This document shows positions 32,245 to 42,200 of a DNA stretch of 53,025 bases, piece by piece. Under the pieces are notes generated by a model, which searched no databases, was not told the DNA's origin, and worked only from the letters and a program-made list of their open reading frames with translations. The position numbers and the translations under genes were made by a program. The first letter of the stretch is position 1, and each line of letters opens with the position of its first letter. Source of the stretch: a bacterium (lineage in GTDB: Bacteria; Bacteroidota; Bacteroidia; B-17B0; Aurantibacillaceae); NCBI GenBank assembly GCA_029945625.1, contig JAQSCW010000001.1, forward strand, positions 1 to 53,025. The letters run 5' to 3'.

Positions 32245-34767
32245 ATGCCCAAGAAGATCCTTCCTCTGATACTCTTGTTCCTTGTTACCGCCACTCATGC
32301 GCAAAGAGATTCAGCGCGGGTTCGCTCCGATTCTACCTGGGCCAATTTCGCCATTCCCTTATTTAATACGGCGGGGGAAGAAGCTGAAACACAAGTGGAA
32401 CAGCAGGACGTTTCGCCTTTGCTGCAATCGAGTCGCGATATATTTATGCAGTTCAGCAGTTTTCAATTTGGAGCTGCGCGCTATAAATTACGCGGCTATT
32501 CGAGCCGAAATCAGTCCGTCTATATTAACGGCATCACCGTCAATAATCCCGAAACGGGCATGGCAGGTTATAGTAATTGGGGAGGCCTAAACGATGTGAC
32601 GCGTTATACCGAAACACGTTTCGGCACTGTTTCCAATCCCTTTGGTTTGTCGGGAACAGGGGGTTATGTCAACATCGAATCCAGATCCTCCACCTTTAAA
32701 AAAGGAACACGCGCCTCCTATTCGAGCACCAACCGTATCTACAGAAACCGCCTCATGATCACCCATTCCACCGGTTTGACTACAAAAGGTTGGGCCCTCA
32801 CCGCTTCCACTTCCTTGCGTTCGGGAAATGAAGTGCAGATTCAAGGAACGTATTTCAGAGCCGCTGCCTGGTATCTTTCGGTAGACAAACTCTTGGGCAA
32901 AAAACATTTGCTGAGTTTCACAGGCTTCGGGGCTCCACTTGCACAAGGCCGAGCCGGCGCGGCAACTATGGAAGTTTTTGATTTGGCAAGTACCAATTAT
33001 TATAATTCCAATTGGGGCAAGCAAAGTGGAGATGTGCGTAATGCCACAGTTAGTAGAAACGCGCGGCCCACAGTGATGTTATCGGATGTTTTCACACCCG
33101 ATCAAAATTCACGTTTAAGCACCTCGGTGTATTATTATTTTGGGAAATCGGGAAGCACCGGTTTGAACTGGAACGATGCGCCCAATCCAAAACCAGACTA
33201 CTATCGCTATTTACCAAGTTATTTTTATGCACAAGGTGATACTGGCGGAGGAGATCTTATAAAAGGTGAATGGCAAGTGGATGAAGGCCTTCGCCAAATT
33301 AATTGGAACCAACTCATTGCCATGAATCAGGCGAATTTATATACCGACCCGCATCTTTTGGGACAAGGACTTAATACCAGTGATACTCGCGCCCGTTACA
33401 TTCTCGAAAATAAAGTGGAAAACGTAAAGAATCTGGGGATTAATACCGTGTACAATAAACGATGGAAGAAATTTTTTATCTCTGCCGGATTGAATGCAAA
33501 CATCTACAAAAACAGAAAATACAAAATCATGGAAGATTTGTTGGGTGCTTCTTTCTGGATCGATGTGGATCAATTTGCCGAGAACCTTGGTGTTGAAGAA
33601 AGTATTCAGCAGAACGATCTCGATCATCCCAATAGAAAAGTACGACAAGGTGAAAAATTTGGTTACGATTTTTCAATCAATATTAATAAAGCAGAGCTTT
33701 GGGCACAAACTGAATACAATCTTGAACGATTGGATTGTTATGTAGGACTTAGTTTTTCTGGGGCAGAAATCTGGCGGGAAGGTTATGTGGCCAATGGAAA
33801 ATTTCCTACTACAAGTAAAGGAGAAAGCAAACGAGTCGATTTTTTGAATGGAGGCCTAAAAGCAGGTCTCACGTATAAATTGAACGGTCGGCATTTTATT
33901 ACTGTTAATGTTTTAGCATTGAGTCGAAATCCGGATCTCAGCACCATTTTCATTTCACAACGTGTGAGAAACGACCTCGTTAAAGATGTTCACAATGAGG
34001 AAGTTTTTTCGGGTGATCTTTCTTATCATATTAAATATCCTTATTTAAAATTACGTGTCACCTATTTTAATACACAAGTAAATGATCAAACTTGGTTGCG
34101 CAGCTATTGGCACGATTCTTATAATACCACCGTGAACCTAATCATGCGGGGTGTCAATCAGAATTTTCAGGGCATTGAATGCGGTATTGACAAGATTATT
34201 AAAGCTTCTCATGTGTTGCAAGGTGCTATTGGCTGCGCACAGAGCATCTATACCAATCGTCCCACCTTAGAGGCCTGGCAGGATAATAACAATGTGGCCT
34301 TGTTTCAAGACAGGGTAACCTATCTGAAAAACTACCGCATCGGGGGTTCACCTCAATTGGTAACGGGTGTAGGTTACAAATTTAGCGGCAAGAAATTTTG
34401 GTTTGCCGGCATTTACGGAAATTATTTTGATCAAATCTATGTTGAACCCAATCCCGATAGGCGGACCCAAGAAGCTGCCGGAAAATATCAACAAAATGAA
34501 GTGGAACTGGCACAGGCTCTTGTTGCGCAGGAACGCCTGCCCTCCTATTTTGTGGTGAATGCCAATGCCGGAAAATCCTTTCGCGTTTACCGAAAATATT
34601 TTTTGAATGCCAATTTTAGCATTAATAATCTACTCAACTCTACCCATTCAAGGTCTACCGGCTTTGAGAGTCTGCGTTGGGACCAGACCGATATAAATAA
34701 GTTCCCGAATAAATATTACTATATGAACGGCATCTCGTACATGCTCATTTTAAATTGTAGTTTTTAA
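32245..34767 (+). CDS. TonB-dependent receptor
   Basis: 840 residues from the ATG giving MPKKILPLILLFLVTATHAQ, a clean signal peptide. Ten further codons upstream start only with TTG and spoil the signal. The plug domain (about 40-150) contains FQFGAARYKLRGYSSRNQSVYINGITVNNPETG and RFGTVSNPFGLSGTGGYVNIESR. The rest is a 22-strand barrel ending in ISYMLILNCSF with the usual terminal aromatic residue. It lacks the long SusC-type N-terminal extension, so it is not a standard Sus glycan receptor. The lipoprotein gene follows after 11 bases. Likely imports a product of the divergent nuclease. Confidence 0.88.
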   Translation: MPKKILPLILLFLVTATHAQRDSARVRSDSTWANFAIPLFNTAGEEAETQVEQQDVSPLLQSSRDIFMQFSSFQFGAARYKLRGYSSRNQSVYINGITVNNPETGMAGYSNWGGLNDVTRYTETRFGTVSNPFGLSGTGGYVNIESRSSTFKKGTRASYSSTNRIYRNRLMITHSTGLTTKGWALTASTSLRSGNEVQIQGTYFRAAAWYLSVDKLLGKKHLLSFTGFGAPLAQGRAGAATMEVFDLASTNYYNSNWGKQSGDVRNATVSRNARPTVMLSDVFTPDQNSRLSTSVYYYFGKSGSTGLNWNDAPNPKPDYYRYLPSYFYAQGDTGGGDLIKGEWQVDEGLRQINWNQLIAMNQANLYTDPHLLGQGLNTSDTRARYILENKVENVKNLGINTVYNKRWKKFFISAGLNANIYKNRKYKIMEDLLGASFWIDVDQFAENLGVEESIQQNDLDHPNRKVRQGEKFGYDFSININKAELWAQTEYNLERLDCYVGLSFSGAEIWREGYVANGKFPTTSKGESKRVDFLNGGLKAGLTYKLNGRHFITVNVLALSRNPDLSTIFISQRVRNDLVKDVHNEEVFSGDLSYHIKYPYLKLRVTYFNTQVNDQTWLRSYWHDSYNTTVNLIMRGVNQNFQGIECGIDKIIKASHVLQGAIGCAQSIYTNRPTLEAWQDNNNVALFQDRVTYLKNYRIGGSPQLVTGVGYKFSGKKFWFAGIYGNYFDQIYVEPNPDRRTQEAAGKYQQNEVELAQALVAQERLPSYFVVNANAGKSFRVYRKYFLNANFSINNLLNSTHSRSTGFESLRWDQTDINKFPNKYYYMNGISYMLILNCSF

Positions 34768-34778
34768 ACCCAGAACCC

Positions 34779-36053
34779 ATGAAGCCAATTTATCTATTTC
34801 ACTTTTTATTTTTTGTATGCATTTTTTGTTTCTGCAAAAAGAAATTTGACAATCCTCCCTATTTGCCGGTGAACGATGGAGCGCAACTCAGCATTCAACA
34901 ATTAAGAGAACGCAGCAACGGCGCCAACAGCATTTACCGTTTTGGCGGGGGGGACACCAATTTATATTGCACCGTGAGTATGGATGAAAGCAGCGGCAAT
35001 ATCTATAAACAAGTGTTTGTGAGAGACGATGCCGGAACAGCCATGCAGGTACGATTAGTAAATTCAGGCGGTTTGTTTGTGGGAGATAGGATTCGCATCA
35101 ATTTAAACAATGCCTGGTTGGTATGCGCCAATTCCATGTTATACCTCGATTCGCTGGATCTTGAGAAAAGTGTGGTGAAATTATCTTCCGGATCAAACAT
35201 CACGCCGTTGGTTACCTCCATTCCAAAAATTTTAAGTTATAGCAGTTCCCCCCAAAGTGCAGGAAGTTTGCAATCGCAATTGATAGAATTAAACAGCGTG
35301 GAATTTGCCTATGCCGCCCGGGGAAAATCCTTTGCAAACGCCATTGGCAAAACGGCACTTGAATACGTGCTCACCGACTGTTCCAATAAGCAAATCACTG
35401 TGCGTACGAGCGGCATGGCCAATTTTGCTTCCAAACTCACACCTCTGGGCAATGGTAAACTCATAGCAGTGGTGCAACAATACAATTCCGAACTAAGTTT
35501 GATCATTCGCAACTATAACGAATTGCAAATGAATGCAACGCCCTGCATCACCGCTCCTACTTTTACGGGCTCATCTTATGCGAGCAAAGACTTTAACGAT
35601 AACAGTATAAGTAGCGGAGGCTGGACCACAGCGGTGGTGACCGGCACAAGCAATTGGACGAGTTCTAATTTGGGGCAGAGTAATTATTATGCCCGAATAT
35701 ATAATAAAACAAGCAGTGTATATGACGCGTGTGAATCATGGTTGATTTCTCCTGAACTAGATCTTTCTTTGGCGGTGAATCCCATCTTAACCTTTTCATC
35801 GGCCAACAGTTCAAGTGTGTCTCCCTTTAGTGTGATGGTCTCTACCAATTATTCATCCGGCTCCCCTACGCTTGCAACTTGGACAGAATTGCAGTTTACA
35901 AGACCAGCCGGAAATTTCACCTTCACCAACTCAGGAGATCTTTCGTTGATTGATTATAAATCATCTAAACTGCGCATCGCATTTAAGTATGGAGGCACCA
36001 ACACCACGGGTTCCATATGGGAAGTGGACAATATTGTAGTGAGGGAGAAGTGA
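34779..36053 (+). CDS. Lipoprotein with DUF5689-like and choice-of-anchor J-like domains
   Basis: 424 residues. The N terminus (MKPIYLFHFLFFVCIFCFCKKK) is a lipoprotein-type signal; Cys19 is the most likely lipidation site, though the lipobox is poor. Residues about 35-255 (LSIQQLRER; YCTVSMDESSGNIYKQVFVRDDAGTAMQVRL; GDRIRINLNNAWLV) match the Bacteroidota DUF5689 beta domain, thought to have an OB-like fold. Residues about 265-424 form a jelly-roll of choice-of-anchor J type (KDFNDNSISSGGWTT ... SWLISPELDLS ... KYGGTNTTGSIWEVDNIVV). Probably the surface partner of the TonB receptor just upstream. Confidence 0.8.
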   Translation: MKPIYLFHFLFFVCIFCFCKKKFDNPPYLPVNDGAQLSIQQLRERSNGANSIYRFGGGDTNLYCTVSMDESSGNIYKQVFVRDDAGTAMQVRLVNSGGLFVGDRIRINLNNAWLVCANSMLYLDSLDLEKSVVKLSSGSNITPLVTSIPKILSYSSSPQSAGSLQSQLIELNSVEFAYAARGKSFANAIGKTALEYVLTDCSNKQITVRTSGMANFASKLTPLGNGKLIAVVQQYNSELSLIIRNYNELQMNATPCITAPTFTGSSYASKDFNDNSISSGGWTTAVVTGTSNWTSSNLGQSNYYARIYNKTSSVYDACESWLISPELDLSLAVNPILTFSSANSSSVSPFSVMVSTNYSSGSPTLATWTELQFTRPAGNFTFTNSGDLSLIDYKSSKLRIAFKYGGTNTTGSIWEVDNIVVREK

Positions 36054-36245
36054 GCTTCTTGTTAATACGCTGCATTAAGCGGAATTTGTCATAATCTAAT
36101 TATATGAGCTCAACAGCTTGAACGCGAATGCCCTTAAACAAAAGGCACCTGCGTCGCTACTTCGGCAATACGAGTATAAAATAACTCGAATGGGCTCGAC
36201 CACTTAAATTCGTTAAAACTAAATGTCTGGACCCTCTGCTCCTTA

Positions 36246-38198
36246 TCACTTCTTAAGAATAATAAATTCAGTTCTACGGTTCAAGGCATGTTCTTCCTCG
36301 GTACATTTTGAAACAACTTTCTTTTCACAGGAGCAGCCATTCACCAGTTTCTTCTCACCATAACCTTTACCAAACACACGCCCTTCACTGGTAATACCTC
36401 TTTGCACATATTTGGCTGAGGCTTTTGCCCTTCTGTCAGACAATTTTTGATTGTAGGCAATTGAATTTCTACAGTCGGTGTGAGAGCCCAATTCAATAAT
36501 CATGTTTGGATACACGTTCATAATTTGTACGATCTTGTCTAATTCAATTTCGGCATCGGGACGAATGTCGTATTTGTTCAAGTCAAAATAGATACTCTTC
36601 AATTCCAATATTTTTCCAAGGTCTGCCCCAATTACGAGCTTTGCAGCAATAATCTCTTCTCTTTTAGGCGGCATGGTAAGAATAACATCTGCTTCTATAA
36701 TGAACTCACTCCCAAAACTATTCAAATCTGTGCGGCCGTCATTGTACGTTAGCTTTCTTCCCGTTAATCGAAAATTTTTATCAGAGTCCACAAAAAAGAA
36801 ATAGCCGGCATCTGCTCCTGTTGTAACAGTATCCAAAATTATTCCATCGCCATCCAGCAAGGTGATAAATGTGTTAGGAAGCACTTTAGAATTTTTGTCT
36901 TTTGCCACACCGGTAATTTTTTTTCCGGCATTTAATCCCTTTAAAAACGCTACCGAATAAATATCGTCGCCTCCGCAGCCGCTTATTCTATTACTTGAAT
37001 AATACCCTTTGTTGGACTGATCGTTCACAATCACGGCAAAATCATCATACTGCGTATTAAGCGGTGCTCCGGCATTGTATACCTTCCCTAAAACTGTACC
37101 ACTCGTGGCACACATAAAAATATCGAGTCCTCCCAAACCAAAGTGGCCATTGGAAGTAAATAACAAAATGTCATTTTTTTCGGTGAAAAAAGGAAACATT
37201 TCATCGCGTTCAGTATTAATTTTTCCTCCTAAATTTTCAGGTTTGCTCCAATTGCCTGCTTCATCCTTTTGTGTTTTATAAAGATCGGCCCCCCCATATC
37301 CTCCGGGCATGTCACTTGTGAAATACATAGTTTTTCCGTCCGCCAAAAAACATGGCTGACCCACCGAATAATTTTCATTGTTTAGGGAAAATGGACTCGG
37401 TGTGGACCAAACACTGTCTTTTTTTGAACTCATCCACATTTGAAGACCAATGATGTGTTCATTCTCGGTATTTGTGTGCCCATTGCTGGTGTAAGCCATT
37501 TCAGTTCCCACCCTATTGTATGCTGCTGTACCATCGTGCCGTTTGGTATTCATTGCTTTACTGAATATCACCGGCTCTCCCAATTGTGGTCCTTCCACCT
37601 CCGAAATATACATGTCCAAGAATGGTTTATTATTCCAATTGTACCGGTCTTCATTGGTTTCTTTAATCACTCTACTAGAAGCAAACACAACTTTATCCTT
37701 CAAGAAACAGGTTCCAAAATCATCAGCCTCTGAATTCAGGTTCAAATGTTCAATTCTATATTTTCCCTGATCCGTAACAAGTACAGGCAGCGATTTGCAA
37801 TTTTCTTCAAAACTTCTGGAAGAGGCATCGTAGGGTTTAAGTGATTTATATTTATCCATCATCACTTCTGCTTCGGAATATTTAGCATTCGATTTAAGCG
37901 CCATGGCATAAACATAATAATCGTTGGGTTTGATTTGAAAGGTGTCCTTTACCAAATTAGCATAAGCTGCTTCAGCATTTGTGAATTGATTTATATTGTA
38001 GTAGCTTCTTGCCAAGTTTCGTTTGCCATCCACCGTTAAATGGTGAACGTGTTTGTAGATGTGAATGGCTTTGTCAAAGGAATAAACGAAGGCGTATTTA
38101 TCGCCCCGCAGTTCTTTTCTGGATTTCGTTTCTTGCTGGGCCGCGCTGTTCAAGCGGATAAGAGAGAAAATTAAGAAGGCGAGATATAATTTTTTCAT
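36246..38198 (-). CDS. OmpA-family protein with TPR and PD40 repeats
   Basis: 650 residues, signal peptide (MKKLYLAFLIFSLIRLNSAAQ). TPR-like helices span about 25-130 and PD40/WD40-like beta repeats about 150-400 (GTAAYNRVGTEMAYTSNG; GKTMYFTSDMPGGYGGADLY; DEMFPFFTEKNDILLFTSNGHFGLGGLDIF). A small beta sandwich follows at about 415-510. The OmpA peptidoglycan-binding domain is at about 530-650 (IYFDLNKYDIRPDA; GSHTDCRNSIAYNQKLSDRRAKA; NRRTEFIILKK). This layout is typical of proteins encoded with PorP/SprF partners of T9SS substrates, and it is the last gene of such an operon (21-base gap to the PorP-like gene). Confidence 0.9.
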   Translation of the reverse strand: MKKLYLAFLIFSLIRLNSAAQQETKSRKELRGDKYAFVYSFDKAIHIYKHVHHLTVDGKRNLARSYYNINQFTNAEAAYANLVKDTFQIKPNDYYVYAMALKSNAKYSEAEVMMDKYKSLKPYDASSRSFEENCKSLPVLVTDQGKYRIEHLNLNSEADDFGTCFLKDKVVFASSRVIKETNEDRYNWNNKPFLDMYISEVEGPQLGEPVIFSKAMNTKRHDGTAAYNRVGTEMAYTSNGHTNTENEHIIGLQMWMSSKKDSVWSTPSPFSLNNENYSVGQPCFLADGKTMYFTSDMPGGYGGADLYKTQKDEAGNWSKPENLGGKINTERDEMFPFFTEKNDILLFTSNGHFGLGGLDIFMCATSGTVLGKVYNAGAPLNTQYDDFAVIVNDQSNKGYYSSNRISGCGGDDIYSVAFLKGLNAGKKITGVAKDKNSKVLPNTFITLLDGDGIILDTVTTGADAGYFFFVDSDKNFRLTGRKLTYNDGRTDLNSFGSEFIIEADVILTMPPKREEIIAAKLVIGADLGKILELKSIYFDLNKYDIRPDAEIELDKIVQIMNVYPNMIIELGSHTDCRNSIAYNQKLSDRRAKASAKYVQRGITSEGRVFGKGYGEKKLVNGCSCEKKVVSKCTEEEHALNRRTEFIILKK

Positions 38199-38219
38199 GA
38201 TGTTATTTTTTGCAATAAT

Positions 38220-39161
38220 TTAAAAATGTCTAGGCGAGTGGATCTGATTCTTATCGAAAACAAGAAAATCATATCGTAATACTATTTCATGACTACCCTG
38301 ATTGTATTTTGAAGTTTGTAGGCCATACGACCAGTCAAAGGAATAACCAATATGCAATTGATCGGTCACATTAACTCCCAGCAAGGCGCCAAAAGAATCT
38401 CCTGTGCGGTACATCACACCCAGCAACACCTTCTTTAGGATGATAAAAGAAGCAGTGAGATCGGCTTGAATCGGCACGGACGATGTAACTTTTACAAAAG
38501 TGGTGGGCTTAAAATCCAGACTACTACTGAGTGGAATTACAGCCCCTGCAATAAAATAGTAATGTCTTTGTTCGGCACCTAATAAACTTGATCCATTGGT
38601 TTGTTTTAAATCAGAGTAGGTATTTTCCAATAAATTAGGAACGGAAACTCCCGCGTAAAATCGTTCACGGGAATAATACGCGCCAAATCCGAAATTTGGG
38701 GTAACCTTGTTATTCACATTGGTTTGAAAAGAAGGATCGGCCTGTTGGTCGAGTTGCAAAGCACTTAAGTTAGCCTGGTAAATATTTGCTCCGGCGCTTA
38801 AACCCAAGGCTAACTTCGATTTGGCCGTTAAATTCATTCGGTACGCAAAATCACCAAAGAGAGAAGTTTTGTTGCTTGCCCCTACTTTGTCGTTTAACAA
38901 AGATAAGCCCACACCCAAGTGTTGATTTTTTAATGGCATGTGCATGGTAATGCTCTGAACCAAAGGCGCACCCTTAAAATCGACCCATTGCGAACGATGT
39001 AGTAAAGTTAGTGTTAAGGCATCTCTGCTTCCCGCATATGCAGGATTCACCATTAATGTATTGTACATGTAATGCGTGTACATTGGATCCTGTTGCGCCT
39101 TTACCGCTATGCTGTACAAAATACTTACAGTGATCAGTATTTTTAATTTAGATGTTTTCAT
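38220..39161 (-). CDS. PorP/SprF-like type IX secretion outer-membrane protein
   Basis: 313 residues with signal peptide (to about VKAQ22). The family start QDPMYTHYMYNTLMVNPAYAGSRDALTLTLLHRSQWVDFKGAP (about 23-65) is distinctive for PorP/SprF. The later IGYSFDWSYGLQTSKYNQGSHEIVLRYDF end is a beta-barrel terminus. Such proteins sit in the outer membrane and help individual T9SS type B cargo to be exported or attached. The cargo here is almost certainly the giant adhesin encoded 97 bases upstream in the same direction. Confidence 0.93.
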   Translation of the reverse strand: MKTSKLKILITVSILYSIAVKAQQDPMYTHYMYNTLMVNPAYAGSRDALTLTLLHRSQWVDFKGAPLVQSITMHMPLKNQHLGVGLSLLNDKVGASNKTSLFGDFAYRMNLTAKSKLALGLSAGANIYQANLSALQLDQQADPSFQTNVNNKVTPNFGFGAYYSRERFYAGVSVPNLLENTYSDLKQTNGSSLLGAEQRHYYFIAGAVIPLSSSLDFKPTTFVKVTSSVPIQADLTASFIILKKVLLGVMYRTGDSFGALLGVNVTDQLHIGYSFDWSYGLQTSKYNQGSHEIVLRYDFLVFDKNQIHSPRHF

Positions 39162-39258
39162 GTTTGTCCTAGCTTCTTTATGTGAATATTAATTTTTCTG
39201 ATTTTGTGCTGTCCGAAAGGTTGTATAATCAAACTGTCGAATCAGCCTCTTGACTCTA

Positions 39259-42200
39259 TTACCTGTTCAAATAAATGGTGCCTTTATAAACCTTAGATCC
39301 ATTACCCAAATCCAAAATGTAGAAATAAGTACCCACCGGCAATTGATCGTCCCCAATTTTTATGCCATTAGAGCTTCTACCATCCCATGTGTTTCTATAA
39401 GGACTTTCCTCAAACACCTGGTTTCCCCACCGGTTAAATACAACAAATTTGTTATTTGGAAAATTTCCCAAACCCCTTACCACAAATACATCATTGATGC
39501 CATCATTATTTGGAGAAAATCCTTCGGGAATAAAAAATTCTGTACTTAAGCAACCTTGCACAACCACCAAAACTGTAGCTGTGGAAGCAGCGCAACCGGC
39601 CATAGAGGCAGTTAAGGTATAGATACCCCCATTTTCGTTGCCGGCAGAATTAATAACCGGACTCTGACTGGTTGATATGAAATCATGCGGTCCACTCCAA
39701 TTATAAGTGCCTCCTGAAAGGGACTCTGCCACTAACGTGATAGCGCTTCCCAAACATACCAATGTGTTTCCAGAAATGCTGGCGGTTAAATAGGGATTTA
39801 CTTGCAGCGCAACATTTGCGGAGGTGTAACTAGGTGCGCAGGCACCGCTAATTACTAGATTATAATCAACTGCAGCATCCGATGGAATCGCTGGAGTAAT
39901 GGTGAGGGAAGGACTATTTACGCCTGCCATACTTCCGGCATTCGTTAAGTTTTGGGTTCCTCTTCTCCACTGAAATGAAAGTCCCGATCCGATAACAGAT
40001 GCGGAAATCTTCACAGAAGCGCCAACACATACAACTTGAGATTTGATAATTGTGCTTAGTCCGGGAACTGTATTAACGGTTAATGCAAAGTTTGAGCTAG
40101 TATCATTTAAACTGCAAATTCCTGATATGATGAGATTGTAATCTGTTGCTGCATCAGCACTTCCTGCGGGATTAATGGTAAGCGTAGCGGTGGTAGCACC
40201 TGAAATATTGCCACCATTCATTATAGTGGTTTGTCCTTTTCGCCACAGGAAGGATAATCCTGAACCTGCAACAGCCGTGCTGAAACTCACCGCACTTCCC
40301 GCACACACTGTTTGAGAAGTTGGTGGAGAAATAATTGTTACAAGACTTGCCACCCTAAGGGAAATATTAGTACTGGTAAAATTAGGTGAGCAAACACCAC
40401 TTATGATTAGATTATAATTGGAAGAAGTGTCTGCCGCTGTCACAGGATTTATGATCAGCGTGGCAGTAGTAACCCCCGAAACTGTTCCCGCATTTACCAA
40501 ATTTGTTGTGCCTTTACGCCATTGATAACTAAGTCCGGTGCCTACACTCGTTGCAACGAGAGCAGCTGCCGATCCAATACACACTGTTTGCCCGCTTACT
40601 ACTGCGGTGATGCTAGGAGAGGAATTTACAATGAGTGAAATTAGTGCTGAAGTATAATTGGGCGCACATGCTCCTGTCATCACTATATTATAATTATTAG
40701 AACCATCAGAAGTGCTCACAGGATTAATAATTAAAATAGAGGTAGTCGCACCTGAAATGGCACCTCCATCAATTAAGTCAACTGATCCATCTCGCCATTG
40801 ATAGGTGAGAATATTGCCTGAAGGCACCACTGAAAAAACAACAGAAGATCCTGCACATACTGTTTGGGATGGTACCTGTGCTGTAAGACTTGGCGGAGAA
40901 TTCACGATCAATGAAAATAAGGCGGTTGTAAAAGCCGGTGCACACACGCCTGCAATCACTAAATTATAATTAGCAGAAGCGTCGGTGATATTTGCCGCAG
41001 TAATTGTTAAAGTTGGACTGCTTGCACCTGAAATGTTTCCACCATTCACAAGATTACTAGTTCCTTTTCGCCATTGGTAAGTAAGCCCGTTTCCACTGGC
41101 AGCTACTGAAAAAACAACTGAAGCTCCGGCGCAAATGGTTTGCGACGGCACTTGAGCAGCGATGCTGGGAGATGAATTTACAACTAATGAGAATTGAGCT
41201 GATGTGAAGCTAGGAGCGCAACTTCCACTTATTAATAAGTCATAATTAGTAGAAGCATCTGCATTACTAACAGGATTTATAATTAAAGATGAAGTGGTGA
41301 CGCCCGATATATTTCCTGAATTCAAAAGGTTAACTGCACCTTTTCGCCATTGATACGTTAGTCCTGCTCCTGTTGGGTTAACTGTAAAAATAACAGAAGT
41401 TCCCGCACAAATAGTTTGCGAAGCAATTTGCGCTGTGAGGCTTGGTGACGTATTTACAACTAACGAAATTAAGGCGGATGTAAAGCCTGGAGCACATGCT
41501 CCGGTGATAATTAAATTATAATTGACAGACGCATCAACGCCCATAGCAGGGTTGATGATCAATGTAGGGGTGGTGGCTCCAGCTATATTACCACCGTTAA
41601 TTAAATTTGTTGCGCCATTGCGCCATTGATAACTATTACCTGTGCCACTTGCCACCGCTGCAAACGTTACCGAATTTCCGGCACAGATTGTTTGTGAAGC
41701 CACTTGTGCAGCCAAACTTGGAGAGGCATTTACCACCAAAGAAAATAATGCGGAAGTAAAATTAGGAGCACACACCCCGTTAATGAGTAAATTATAGTTT
41801 GCTGCTGCATCACCCATCGTTACCGGATTGATCGTCAACGTAGAAGTACCAGCTCCCGAAATGTTACCACCATTCACCAAAGTTACACCGGCTTTTTGCC
41901 ATTGATACGTAAGTCCGGACCCGGTAGGATTAACAGAAAAGGAAACCGACGTTCCGGCACATACAGTTTGGGAAGCTACTTGCGCAGTTAAACTGGGTGA
42001 TGAATTTATTACCAATGAAAAAGGTGCGGAAGTAAAGTTAGGTGCACAGATGCCGTTAATCAATAAATTATAGTTGTTTGATGCATTTGTTGCACTCACC
42101 GCACTAATTGAAAGGGTGGCAGTAGCAACACCCGAAATGTTACCGGCATTAATTAAATTCACTGCTCCGTTGCGCCATTGGTAACTAAGCCCAGCTCCTG

